Source: JAPOXR01 sp965219635 | GTDB taxonomy: Bacteria; Pseudomonadota; Alphaproteobacteria; Rhodobacterales; Rhodobacteraceae | Length of the DNA stretch: 64,000 bases | Reading direction: 5' to 3' | Assembly (NCBI GenBank): GCA_965219635.1 | Contig: OZ244783.1 | Location: 3,472,001 to 3,536,000, forward strand | Part shown: positions 18,047-26,587 of the stretch, piece by piece | How positions within the stretch are numbered: the stretch's first letter is position 1 | Layout of the letters: each line of letters begins with the position of its first letter | Notes under the pieces: model-generated | What the model was told of the DNA's origin: nothing | Database searches by the model: none | The model's input: only the letters and a program-made list of their open reading frames with translations | Made by a program: the position numbers and the translations under genes

Positions 18047-18066
18047 TTATGTTGCGCGCAACATAA
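18047..18066. promoter_or_regulatory. perfect 20-bp palindrome between leuD and TRAP gene
   Basis: TTATGTTGCGCGCAACATAA is perfectly self-complementary, with near-symmetric flanks (GGAG / TTCC). It lies in the 250-bp gap between the convergent leuD and dctM. The AT-ends and GCGC core resemble a repressor operator more than a terminator, and no T-run follows, but no promoter is obviously served. It could also fold as a stem at the 3' ends of both messages. Confidence 0.5.
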
Positions 18067-18209
18067 TTCCACCATACGCGGAAAACCGGATCAGGAGTCC
18101 GTCTTCCTCAACACCACAGCCCTGGCCGTGCCGAGGCCAGTTCAGAGTGTAAACCGTCACAGGTCAGGATTGGATTGTTTGGTTTGAATAGGGGCTTCGA
18201 CCCAACGCC

Positions 18210-19514
18210 CTATCTCATTCGGATATTCTCGGGCAGGTAGGTGGCGAGTTCCGGAAAGAAGATCAGAATGAAAACCATCACGACCATGATCGCAAACATC
18301 GGCAGGGCGGTCTTGGCGATATAGCCCATCTCGTGACCGGTCATGCCCTGCATGACAAAGAGGTTGAACCCGATCGGCGGGGTAATCTGGGCCATCTCAA
18401 CCACGACCACAATGAAGATGCCGAACCAGATGACGTCAATTCCAGCCTGGCGGATCATGGTCTCCACAATCGCCATCGTGAGGACCACCGACGAAATGCC
18501 GTCCAGAAAACAGCCCAGAATGATGTAGAAGACCATCAGGGCCAGAAGCAGGGAGAAGGGCGAGAGTCCAAGTTGGTCGATCCACTCCGCCAGTGCCCGC
18601 GGCAGGCCGGTGAAACCCATCGACAGGGAAAGGGCTGCTGCGCCGCCTAGTATCAGCGCGATCATGGCAGACGTCCTGGTTGCGCCCAGCAGGCTCTCTG
18701 TAAAGGTCTTCCAGTTGAGCGAACCCTGGCCTGCCGCCAGCAGGAGCGACCCGATGACGCCGAACGCAGCCGCCTCGGTTGCGGTCGCATAGCCCAGATA
18801 CATCGAACCGATAACAACCGAGATCAATATCAGTACCGGGATCAGGAACTTCGAGTTCTTGATCTTGTCGAGGAATCCGATCCCCCTGCCGATATCCGGA
18901 ACCTCTCTCTTTCGCACGACCGACCACATTGCCACATAGGCCATGAACATGCCGGCCAGCACGAGGCCCGGGAGGATTCCGGCAATGAAGAGCTTGGTGA
19001 TCGATTCATTGATGGTGACGCCATAGACGATCAGTGTGAGTGATGGCGGTATCATCAGCCCAAGGGTGGCGGCACCAGTCAGGGTGCCAATGATCATGTA
19101 TTCGGGATAGCCTCGGCTGCGAAGCTCCGGGATGGACATCTTGCCGACGGTCGTCAGGGTAGCCGCAGATGAACCGGAAACCGCCGCGAAGACAGTGCAG
19201 CCAACGATGTTGGTATGCACCAGTCCGCCCGGCAAGGGCGCCATCCAGGGAGAAATCCCCTTGAACATGTCCTCGGACAGCCTGGTTCGGAACAGTATTT
19301 CGCCCATCCATATGAAAAGCGGAAGCGCCGTCAGTGTCCAGCTGCTGGAGGATGTCCAGATCGTGGTGATCATCGCGTCGCCGGCCGGCCTGCTCGTGAA
19401 CAGTTCTAGGCCCAGAAAGGCCACGCCGAAGAGGGCAAGCCCTACCCAGACGCCGGTTCCAAGCAGCAGGAACAGGACGAACAGGAAAATCATGATCAGG
19501 TGGATATGTTCCAA
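18210..19514 (-). CDS. dctM: TRAP transporter large permease
   Basis: 434 residues, about 12 hydrophobic helices, DctM family. Segments such as GYPEYMIIGTLTGAATLGLMIPPS and the C-terminal ITPPIGFNLFVMQGM are typical of the sodium-coupled transport domain. It works with the DctQ and DctP encoded just upstream. Nine bases separate it from dctQ. Solute class cannot be read from the membrane subunit. Confidence 0.93.
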   Translation of the reverse strand: MEHIHLIMIFLFVLFLLLGTGVWVGLALFGVAFLGLELFTSRPAGDAMITTIWTSSSSWTLTALPLFIWMGEILFRTRLSEDMFKGISPWMAPLPGGLVHTNIVGCTVFAAVSGSSAATLTTVGKMSIPELRSRGYPEYMIIGTLTGAATLGLMIPPSLTLIVYGVTINESITKLFIAGILPGLVLAGMFMAYVAMWSVVRKREVPDIGRGIGFLDKIKNSKFLIPVLILISVVIGSMYLGYATATEAAAFGVIGSLLLAAGQGSLNWKTFTESLLGATRTSAMIALILGGAAALSLSMGFTGLPRALAEWIDQLGLSPFSLLLALMVFYIILGCFLDGISSVVLTMAIVETMIRQAGIDVIWFGIFIVVVVEMAQITPPIGFNLFVMQGMTGHEMGYIAKTALPMFAIMVVMVFILIFFPELATYLPENIRMR

Positions 19515-19523
19515 GGCGGTTCC

Positions 19524-20057
19524 TTAATCTCCCGCGATTGCCCTGGAGTGGGCGGAATGAGTTCCGAAAAACAGCAGCCTAACCAGATTGTCGAACATGG
19601 ACACTGCGAATACCGCCGATCCGATTGCCATTGCGAGCTGCGGAATCCAGAGCGGCGTTGCGTCGAGCCCCTGGGAAATGTCACCCAGCCGGTACGACCA
19701 GTAGACTGCCTTGAAGGCGTAATAGGTCCAAGCAGCCGACAGGCAGGATGCAATCACAAAACACCAGAGCTCGCCCCATTTCCTGTGCCGGCCAAGGGCC
19801 GAGAGCAGCATGTTCACGCGAATGTGGCTGCCATTGTTAAGCGCATAGGCGAAGGCGAAGAATGTCGATGCCGCCATGAAATAACCGGCATAGTCGGCTG
19901 TGCCGGGAATGATCTCTCCCGTCCATCTGGCGATCATTTGCGCCGTGACGATTATCAGGATGATGATCAGGCAGCAGGCGGCGAAGTAGCCGCAGAGCAG
20001 GTAGAGCCGGTCAAGTGACCGCCGCACAGCCCGGTTGATGCCTTCGTTGCCTGTCAT
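19524..20057 (-). CDS. dctQ: TRAP transporter small permease
   Basis: 177 residues from ATG 20057, four membrane helices (CGYFAACCLIIILIIVTAQM, a helix near YAGYFMAASTFFAFAYAL, and two more). The N-terminus here fits the short cytoplasmic tail of DctQ; the alternative GTG 20090 falls inside a strong hairpin and is unlikely. It stabilises the DctM channel. Confidence 0.9.
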   Translation of the reverse strand: MTGNEGINRAVRRSLDRLYLLCGYFAACCLIIILIIVTAQMIARWTGEIIPGTADYAGYFMAASTFFAFAYALNNGSHIRVNMLLSALGRHRKWGELWCFVIASCLSAAWTYYAFKAVYWSYRLGDISQGLDATPLWIPQLAMAIGSAVFAVSMFDNLVRLLFFGTHSAHSRAIAGD

Positions 20058-20078
20058 GATTTTGGCACGATCATTGAA

Positions 20079-20101
20079 GTCCGGCGGCACTGCCGCCGGA
20101 C
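20079..20101. promoter_or_regulatory. intergenic hairpin between dctP and dctQ
   Basis: GTCCGGCGGCA and TGCCGCCGGAC form an 11-bp perfect dyad around one base. Lying between the binding-protein gene and the permease genes, it likely stabilises the dctP 3' end or attenuates transcription so more binding protein is made than permease. That role is known for binding-protein operons in general; here it is inferred. Confidence 0.65.
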
Positions 20102-20118
20102 CAAATTGGTTTTCTGGC

Positions 20119-21102
20119 TCAATTCATCGCATGAAAGGCGTCGACGACTGCCTGGCCGCTTTCGCCAGCATTCTCGAGCCATTCGTTGGTCATGATGACG
20201 CCGAATTCGCGCAGTTCTTCCTGCAGCGTGTCGCCAGCGCGCTGGACCAGCATGCCGTTCTTCGCCAATTCGCCAAGCGTGAACTGGGTGTAGTGGACCG
20301 CACGCCAGGTTGCGGCGTATTCGGCCAGTGAGGCACAACCTTCAAGCACATTCCTGGTCGAATCGTCGAGGCCGTTCCAGGCATCCATATTGACCATCAC
20401 GTAGTTGCGGGGGAGCCAGGCGTCCACTTCGTAGAAGTGGGTGAGGCTTTCCCAGACCTTGCGGTCATAGCCGGTTGATCCGGACGAAATCATCGACTCC
20501 GCCACGCCGGTGGCGAATGCTTGGGAGATTTCCGCAGCTTCGATCTGGATCGGGATCATGCCGGAGAGTTCGGCCAGCCGGGCGGTGGCTGTATTGTAGG
20601 AGCGGAACTTGACGCCTTCCATGTCGGCGACCGAGTTGACCTCCTTCTTGAAATACAGTCCCTGAGGCGGCCATGGCGCCGAATAGAGAAGATGCAGGTT
20701 CTGATCTGCAAGAACTCTCGAAAGTTCGGGCTTTGCGGCTTCCCAGAGTTTTGCAGCATCTTCAAACGATGTGGCAAGGAACGGGATCGAGTCGAAACCG
20801 AAGAGTGCGTTCTCGTTCTGGTGCGCCGAAAGCAGCCGCTCACCGATCGGGGCCTGTCCCGTCTGAATCGCTCTCTTGATGTCGCTTCCACTGAAGAGTG
20901 AGCCGCCGGGATGGGTCACGACCTCAAGGTCGCCGCCGGTTCCGGTTGTCACACACTCGGCAAATTCCGCGCCCGTGGCGGAGTGAAAGTTGGTAGCGGA
21001 ATAGGCCATCGGCATGTCCCACTTTTCCGCAAAGCCGGGTGCGGCCCATGCCGCGACGCCAGCTGCCACCGCGACGGTCGCGGCCTGTCTGAATGTTACC
21101 AT
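20119..21102 (-). CDS. dctP: TRAP transporter substrate-binding protein (DctP type)
   Basis: 327 residues from ATG 21102, with a Sec signal (TVAVAAGVAAWAAPGFA). The mature protein starts EKWDMPMAYSATNFHSATG and contains the hinge segment VKFRSYNTATARLAELSG with the conserved Arg that binds a carboxylate in DctP proteins, then AISQAFATGVAESM-like features. It should capture an organic acid in the periplasm. AAGGGGA precedes the ATG by five bases. A 289-bp gap, presumably with its promoter, separates it from the ABC permease genes. Confidence 0.9.
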   Translation of the reverse strand: MVTFRQAATVAVAAGVAAWAAPGFAEKWDMPMAYSATNFHSATGAEFAECVTTGTGGDLEVVTHPGGSLFSGSDIKRAIQTGQAPIGERLLSAHQNENALFGFDSIPFLATSFEDAAKLWEAAKPELSRVLADQNLHLLYSAPWPPQGLYFKKEVNSVADMEGVKFRSYNTATARLAELSGMIPIQIEAAEISQAFATGVAESMISSGSTGYDRKVWESLTHFYEVDAWLPRNYVMVNMDAWNGLDDSTRNVLEGCASLAEYAATWRAVHYTQFTLGELAKNGMLVQRAGDTLQEELREFGVIMTNEWLENAGESGQAVVDAFHAMN

Positions 21103-21391
21103 CTTAGTCCCCTTTTCAGATTGGCGAGACCGCCCTGAAGGCGCCTCGCCGATTGCGGAGCATAGTCCAGCGATTTCATTTGGCAAGGATACAATCGGGG
21201 CATTGCGGACGATTTTTCGAGAAACTGCCGGGGGACCTCCAGACACCCGTGTTGGCCAGCCGGTCTGCCAGCGCGGCGGTGCCGACTGCAGGTTCTTCAG
21301 GGGAGATAATTCCCGGGATCGGTTGCGGTGTGTCAGGCCATCGAATTCGGCCTGGCGACCGCTTTTTCCGGCGGTCAAGCCGCCATGAACA

Positions 21392-22549
21392 TTATCCCTT
21401 GACGGCGCCCGCAGTCAGTCCGGAGACAATCTGCCGTTGGAACACCAGAACCAGAACGAACAGTGGCGCAGTGATCGAAACAGCTGCGGCAATTGCCTGG
21501 ACTTCGTCCGATGCGGTGGTCTCCCGGTTGAACATCCCGGCAATGGCCGGGACCATCGTCATGTTCCGGCCGTCGAGCAGCAGCGAAGTCACCAGGAAGT
21601 CGTTATAGGCCAGCAGGAAGGAAAACAGCCCAGCCGTGATGACACCGGGCCACATCACCGGCATGATCACGCGCCGGAATGCCTGGAAGTGCGTGCAGCC
21701 ATCAACCCGGGCGGCCTCGTCAAGCTCCCTCGGGATATTGTGGAAGAATGAGCGCAGCATCCAGATGGTGAATGGCTGATTGATCGACACAAGCACCGCG
21801 ATAACGGCCCATGGTTTGCCGTAGAGCACTGGCGCCGCGTCACCGAAGATCGGCCGCAGCAACTCGGCAGACTTGATGAAGACTGGCAGGTAACCGGCAA
21901 CGAGGACCGAGTGGGGCAGAGCCCTGAAGATCAGTGCAATGATCAGCAGCCAGAAAGCGAGATCCGAACCCGACCTGGCCAGCCCGTAACCTGCAAGCGT
22001 GCCAACGGTGAGCGAGATGAGCACGACCCCCGTCGTCACCAGCATCGAGTTGCCAAAATTGCGGGTGAACTTGCGGTCCACCCAGACCGCCTCATAGTGC
22101 TCGGTTGTCAGGCCGATCACATCCCGGCCGAATGGGCCAAGCCACGGGTTCAGGAACTCCATGGCGGGCGGAAGAACCGCGACAAGAAGAGTCAACGAGG
22201 CAATCGCGTAAAGCATCATGGCCGCCAGCCGGGCAAATCCGTTCATGCCGGCCAATACCGTCGGCTCCGGCCGGCCAGAAAACCAGCGCAGCCCCTGGCG
22301 GACCAGGAACCATGTCAGGGCCAGCCAGGCAGCAATCTCGGCCAGCGAAATCCCGGAACCCATGGAGCGCGTCTGCGGGCCCAGGATCACATTGAACGGG
22401 TTGGACGAGAACGCGTCGAACGGGGTCTTGAACGACATGATCGCAATCCAGACGATCGGGAATGCGGCAACCAGGCACCAGAAGGCGAGAAAGCCGTTCG
22501 ACAGCACGGCCAGCCTGAGTGGCTGCCTCAGTGATCGGGGTCCTGCCAT
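21392..22549 (-). CDS. ABC transporter permease (MalG-type)
   Basis: 385 residues. Six or more membrane helices and the ABC-coupling EAA loop DEAARVDGCTHFQAFRRVIM near the C-terminus. An unusually long segment between the first helix and the permease core (about residues 30-150) includes extra hydrophobic stretches and a periplasmic loop. ATG 22549 shares a base with the upstream permease stop (TGATG), so they are translationally coupled. Sugar-type (carbohydrate uptake 1) family by similarity; substrate unknown. No ATPase gene is nearby. Confidence 0.88.
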   Translation of the reverse strand: MAGPRSLRQPLRLAVLSNGFLAFWCLVAAFPIVWIAIMSFKTPFDAFSSNPFNVILGPQTRSMGSGISLAEIAAWLALTWFLVRQGLRWFSGRPEPTVLAGMNGFARLAAMMLYAIASLTLLVAVLPPAMEFLNPWLGPFGRDVIGLTTEHYEAVWVDRKFTRNFGNSMLVTTGVVLISLTVGTLAGYGLARSGSDLAFWLLIIALIFRALPHSVLVAGYLPVFIKSAELLRPIFGDAAPVLYGKPWAVIAVLVSINQPFTIWMLRSFFHNIPRELDEAARVDGCTHFQAFRRVIMPVMWPGVITAGLFSFLLAYNDFLVTSLLLDGRNMTMVPAIAGMFNRETTASDEVQAIAAAVSITAPLFVLVLVFQRQIVSGLTAGAVKG

Positions 22550-23571
22550 CAGCTCGTTCCCCTCCTGTCCTTCCATGCCCGGCGCAACGGCAGGGCAACG
22601 AGGACAACGATGCCAATCATCGTCAGCATGGCACTGGCGGATGCGCGGCTGATCGACCGGGTTCCCGCCTCATCAGGCAAGAGGAAGTCGTAGGTCAGCC
22701 ACTGAAGTGAGATGACATAGGCGGCGCTTGTGAATCCGACAATCTCCTCGAACACACGGTAGGCATCCATGAGATGGATAAGGACCACGAATATGATCAA
22801 GGGCATCAGGTGCGGGATCAAGACGTATCGCAACCGGTCGAACCGGCTGGCGCCGTCAATGATGGCAGCTTCGACAGCGTCCTGGTTCACCGTCTGGAGG
22901 CCGGCATAGAATACAACGAATGCAAATGGCGCCACATGCCAGACCCGGTAGAGATACATCAACAGTTCTATCGTCCAGCCTTGGGCGAACATGGCGATGT
23001 CCCGCCCGATCCAGGATTCCAGTGCCGCCGTCAATATGCCGTCACCTATGAACAGCCAGCGAATGGACAGCGCCCCGATTACAGGGGTGATGATGAATGG
23101 AAGAAGTGAGACGAAGATCACCGGCCCCCGAATGGAGCGGAAGGTGGCATTGACGGTCAGAGCGATCACGAGCCCGGTGCCGACCACCAGCGGCATCGTG
23201 ATCAGCGTGAACATCAAGGTGAACCGGAACGCCTGCCAGAAGTCGATATTGTTGATCGCCCCCCAGTTCCTGTCAGCCAACGCCGCACGCAACCGGCCGA
23301 GTTCCAGCACATTGAGATAACTCTCAAGTCCTACAAAACTGGTTTCAGTCACCAGTTGGCCACGGTCGTCCAGCAGGGGTTGCTGCTTGACCGAGGTCGT
23401 GCACACCTGTGTCGGGAAGCCCGGCGTGCAGGTCTCCACTTCGACATGCTCATAGAGCGGCTTCGTGATGTGGAACGAGTTCCACAGCACAGTGGCGAGC
23501 GGCGCCGCAATGAAGATCAGCATGAGGAATAGCGACGGGCCGACGAAGGCCGCAAAGGTCTTGAATCGCAT
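22549..23571 (-). CDS. ABC transporter permease (MalF-type)
   Basis: 340 residues from ATG 23571. Six helices with a large periplasmic loop after the first one (about residues 40-110, containing two Cys in ETCTPGFPTQVCTT), and the EAA loop EAAIIDGASRFDRLRYVLIP. The longer upstream frame would run into a hairpin and is rejected. Pairs with the downstream MalG-type permease. Confidence 0.88.
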   Translation of the reverse strand: MRFKTFAAFVGPSLFLMLIFIAAPLATVLWNSFHITKPLYEHVEVETCTPGFPTQVCTTSVKQQPLLDDRGQLVTETSFVGLESYLNVLELGRLRAALADRNWGAINNIDFWQAFRFTLMFTLITMPLVVGTGLVIALTVNATFRSIRGPVIFVSLLPFIITPVIGALSIRWLFIGDGILTAALESWIGRDIAMFAQGWTIELLMYLYRVWHVAPFAFVVFYAGLQTVNQDAVEAAIIDGASRFDRLRYVLIPHLMPLIIFVVLIHLMDAYRVFEEIVGFTSAAYVISLQWLTYDFLLPDEAGTRSISRASASAMLTMIGIVVLVALPLRRAWKDRRGTS

Positions 23572-23617
23572 CCGCGGACCTTCCCTATGCCTGTTGGCGA
23601 TCCAGAAGCGGAATTGT

Positions 23618-23644
23618 CCGGGGCGGGCGTGCAACCCGCCCCGG
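23618..23644. promoter_or_regulatory. intergenic hairpin after ABC binding-protein gene
   Basis: CCGGGGCGGG, seven-base loop, CCCGCCCCGG: a 10-bp GC-only stem between the binding-protein stop and the first permease. As in the TRAP operon at 20.1 kb, it probably protects the binding-protein message or attenuates read-through. Confidence 0.65.
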
Positions 23645-23661
23645 GAAGTTGAGGAACATGC

Positions 23662-24867
23662 TCAGTTGACCAGTCCAGCCTCTCTGGCAGCCGTCATGTA
23701 AGCCGCCTCGATGTCTGCAAGGGCAGTTGCTGCATCCTTGTCACCAGTCATGTAGGCAGCCAGCCCGTCACCGAGGGCAGTATGCATGACTGCCATGGCC
23801 TTGGTGGCAGGATAGGGCGGGGCCCCAGCCATCGCGGTTGCCGCCGCGCCTTCGGCCGCAGGACCCGGAGTGAAGCCGGGTGCCAGCCAGACGGCATCGT
23901 CATTGTTGGCTGCGATCACTTCGGGCGCCATGGCTGCGACGATCAGCTTGAAGCCGGCCTCAGCTTCCTCGTCGCTGATGTTCTTGGCCACAACCCAGCC
24001 GTCCCACCACACGGTGGAAGCAGGCTGAACCGAACCCATGAGTCCGGGAGCCATCCTGATCTTGCCGGCAACAGAACTCTCGCTCGGGTCATTGACGGCG
24101 CCGGCGCGGCTGGCCCACAGGTTCGCCATGGCGATCTTGCCTTGCTGGAACTGCTTGGTGACAAAGGTCGTGTCGGAGACCAGATATTCCGGATCCATGT
24201 ATGACGCCGCTTTCTTCATGCGCTCCATGACCATCATCGCCTTTTCCGCGTCGATGACCGGCATGTTGTTCGCGTCCAGGAAGCTGCCGCCCTCGCCGAG
24301 ATAATGGTTGACGAATACGAAACCCAGATTCCATCCGGCCATGTAGTAACCGCCAAGCGGGTAATCGACGACGCCCGCTTCCTGGATCGCCTCGGCAGCA
24401 TCAAACACTTCGTCCCATGTGGTGGGAACCGACAATCCCAGATCGGCGAAGATGTCCTCGCGGTACATGAGGTGCTGGGTATTGAACAAGGCAGCAACGG
24501 CCATCGTGTTTCCGTCGACCCTGATGAACTGGTTCGGATCCAGACCCTGGCCGTGCTCCGCAATCAGGTCGTCGAGCGGCCGGACAAGTTCCTCTTCAAA
24601 CATCGGAACCGAGGTGGCGTTTGCCACTCCGGCGATCGTGTAGAGGGAAGGATTGACCGAAAAGGCGTCATTGAGCTTGAGCCGGTGATCCTTGTCTACT
24701 TCGGCTTCAAAATTGCCACACGCCGTCATGACATCGGTCATGATGACATAGGCGGGAAAGGCGTTGGTAAGCGACTTGACCGGAACCGTGTTTTCGCATT
24801 GCGCAAAGGCCGGCCCCGCGAGCGCAACGGCCGTTGCGGCAAGAACAAGGGACTTGGTAGTTGACAT
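23662..24867 (-). CDS. ABC transporter solute-binding protein (cluster CUT1-like)
   Basis: 401 residues from ATG 24867 with AGGAG eight bases upstream. Signal peptide SLVLAATAVALAGPAFAQ. Mature protein has the family 1 binding pattern: VNPSLYTIAGVANATS, YREDIFADLGLSVPTTWDEV, FQQGKIAMANLWASRAG, and STVWWDGWVVAKNIS. Two Cys (mature N-terminus, and TACGNFEAE) may pair. Family members bind sugars or polyols, but the linked genes here suggest other organics, so the ligand is open. Confidence 0.9.
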   Translation of the reverse strand: MSTTKSLVLAATAVALAGPAFAQCENTVPVKSLTNAFPAYVIMTDVMTACGNFEAEVDKDHRLKLNDAFSVNPSLYTIAGVANATSVPMFEEELVRPLDDLIAEHGQGLDPNQFIRVDGNTMAVAALFNTQHLMYREDIFADLGLSVPTTWDEVFDAAEAIQEAGVVDYPLGGYYMAGWNLGFVFVNHYLGEGGSFLDANNMPVIDAEKAMMVMERMKKAASYMDPEYLVSDTTFVTKQFQQGKIAMANLWASRAGAVNDPSESSVAGKIRMAPGLMGSVQPASTVWWDGWVVAKNISDEEAEAGFKLIVAAMAPEVIAANNDDAVWLAPGFTPGPAAEGAAATAMAGAPPYPATKAMAVMHTALGDGLAAYMTGDKDAATALADIEAAYMTAAREAGLVN

Positions 24868-25006
24868 TGTTTTTCTCCTGTTTGCTGGTCGAGGCGGGTT
24901 TGCCCTGCCTTGACTGTTGATCCGTTTCGACTTCAGCGGAACGGAATTTACCGGAAGCACCTGCTCCCGGAAAGCCTGTTGTAATGGTGCAAGCGGTCGC
25001 TTCACG

Positions 25007-26587
25007 TCAAATTCTCCAGCGCCAGTCCCTGAGGATTTCCCGGGCGGCATTGTGCCCGGGGACCGCAGAAACGGCCCCTCCCGGGTGACAGGAGGCCCCG
25101 CACTGGTAGAGCCACTTTACCGGAGAGCGGTAGTCGGCATATTTCGGGACCGGTCTCATGAAGAACATCTGATCAAGTGCAAGCTCGCCATGCTGCGAAT
25201 GTCCGCCGGGCAGGTTGATGTCGGCTTCGATGTCCCGTGGAGTATACAGCTTGTGGTCGATCACGCTCCCGGAGAATCCCGGTGCAAACCGGTCCATCAC
25301 CGCAAAGGCATTCTTGACCAGCTGCGGACCTTCCCGGTCCCAATCCGAGTTGCGCAGCGCAAAGGGCGAAACGCCGCCCTGCATGACCACGACATGCTTG
25401 CCCTCGGGCGCCAGTGAGTCATCGGCATAGCTCGGAACATTTGGAGACAGGAATGGTTGCGAGGAATACCAACCGAACTTGGCGTCATGGAATGCCTGCT
25501 CCAGAAATTCGGGCGAAGGGCAGATATGGGCATAGGCAGGGTATTCGACCCCTGTCTTTTCTCTGCTGAAGCCGGAATATTGCGGCAGCCGATCCACTGC
25601 GCACATCAACTTGAAACTCATTCCCCGGCTGCGGAATGATCTGACGTCCTCGACAAATTCCTCTGGCAGGTGCTGCGCTTCGACCATGTCCAGAAATGTG
25701 CATCGGGCATTGGCGTTGCTCACGATCCGTTTGGCCTGGATTTCCTCGCCCGAGTCCAGCTGCACTCCGGTCGCGCGTCCCCCGGCGACAACGATCTTCT
25801 CCACTCTGGCGTTGCAACGGATTTCCATTCCGTGCGCCTGGCCTGACCGGGCAATCGAGTCGGCCACGCTGCCCATGCCTCCGCGAGCGAAACTCATCCC
25901 GGTCTGCCCAATCAGATGCGCCACCAGGTAGAAGGCAGTGCCTGGGCTGTACGGGCCGGCATTGCCGCCGATAGTCGCCCAGAACATGAACTTTGCCTTC
26001 ACCAGATCAGTTTCGAACCACCGGTCGACATAATCATGAGCGCTCATGGAGAGCGCTCGCAGGAGATTGTGCACTTCCTTTTCGGCGTTGCGGAATTTCC
26101 AGGCCAGCCGCGCTGTTCTGAGCAGCCCTGCCGGATCCTTGCGGAAGGGGTTCACCGGGGTCTCGAGCTGCAGCATTCTCAGGATTTCGATCGTGGACTG
26201 CAGACGCTCAAAGAACTTCGGATAGTTGTCGGCGTCCTTTTTCGAGAACCGGGCGATCTGTTCCCGAGTTTTCACCGGATCCTTGGAAAAGACGATGCAG
26301 TCGTCTTCGGTAGGATTGATGACGTTCGGTTGCCCGGTATACTCGAGCCCGTATTTCCTGAGTTCCAGTTCCTCGATGACCTTGGGGTGCAGGTGCCCGA
26401 GAATGAATGAGTAGGTCGAAGCCCGGAAGCCAGGGGAGAATTCCTCGGTAACGCTGGCTCCGCCTACTTGCGCCTTTTGTTCCAGAACCAGTACCTTCCT
26501 GCCGGCACGCGCCAGGTAGGCGCCACAGGTCAACCCGTTATGGCCTCCGCCAACGATGACCGCATCGTAGGTTCGGGACTCGTTCAA
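25007..26587 (-). CDS. FAD-dependent oxidoreductase, phytoene-desaturase-like (copy 2)
   Basis: 526 residues. Dinucleotide-binding GGGHNG at residues 13-18, then AYLARAGRKVLVLEQKAQVG; C-terminal FAD segment YQCGASCHPGGAVSAVPGHN. COG1233 family (carotenoid desaturase/isomerase-related flavoproteins). No carotenoid genes are nearby, so the substrate is probably not phytoene. The ATG overlaps the stop of its paralog by four bases. A 139-bp gap separates it from the ABC binding protein. Confidence 0.85.
   Translation of the reverse strand: MNESRTYDAVIVGGGHNGLTCGAYLARAGRKVLVLEQKAQVGGASVTEEFSPGFRASTYSFILGHLHPKVIEELELRKYGLEYTGQPNVINPTEDDCIVFSKDPVKTREQIARFSKKDADNYPKFFERLQSTIEILRMLQLETPVNPFRKDPAGLLRTARLAWKFRNAEKEVHNLLRALSMSAHDYVDRWFETDLVKAKFMFWATIGGNAGPYSPGTAFYLVAHLIGQTGMSFARGGMGSVADSIARSGQAHGMEIRCNARVEKIVVAGGRATGVQLDSGEEIQAKRIVSNANARCTFLDMVEAQHLPEEFVEDVRSFRSRGMSFKLMCAVDRLPQYSGFSREKTGVEYPAYAHICPSPEFLEQAFHDAKFGWYSSQPFLSPNVPSYADDSLAPEGKHVVVMQGGVSPFALRNSDWDREGPQLVKNAFAVMDRFAPGFSGSVIDHKLYTPRDIEADINLPGGHSQHGELALDQMFFMRPVPKYADYRSPVKWLYQCGASCHPGGAVSAVPGHNAAREILRDWRWRI

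Noticed and set aside
21370..21384. Rho-independent terminator after the ABC operon
   Set aside because: GGCGG/CCGCC stem is short, and the run after it in the minus direction is A-rich rather than T-rich.
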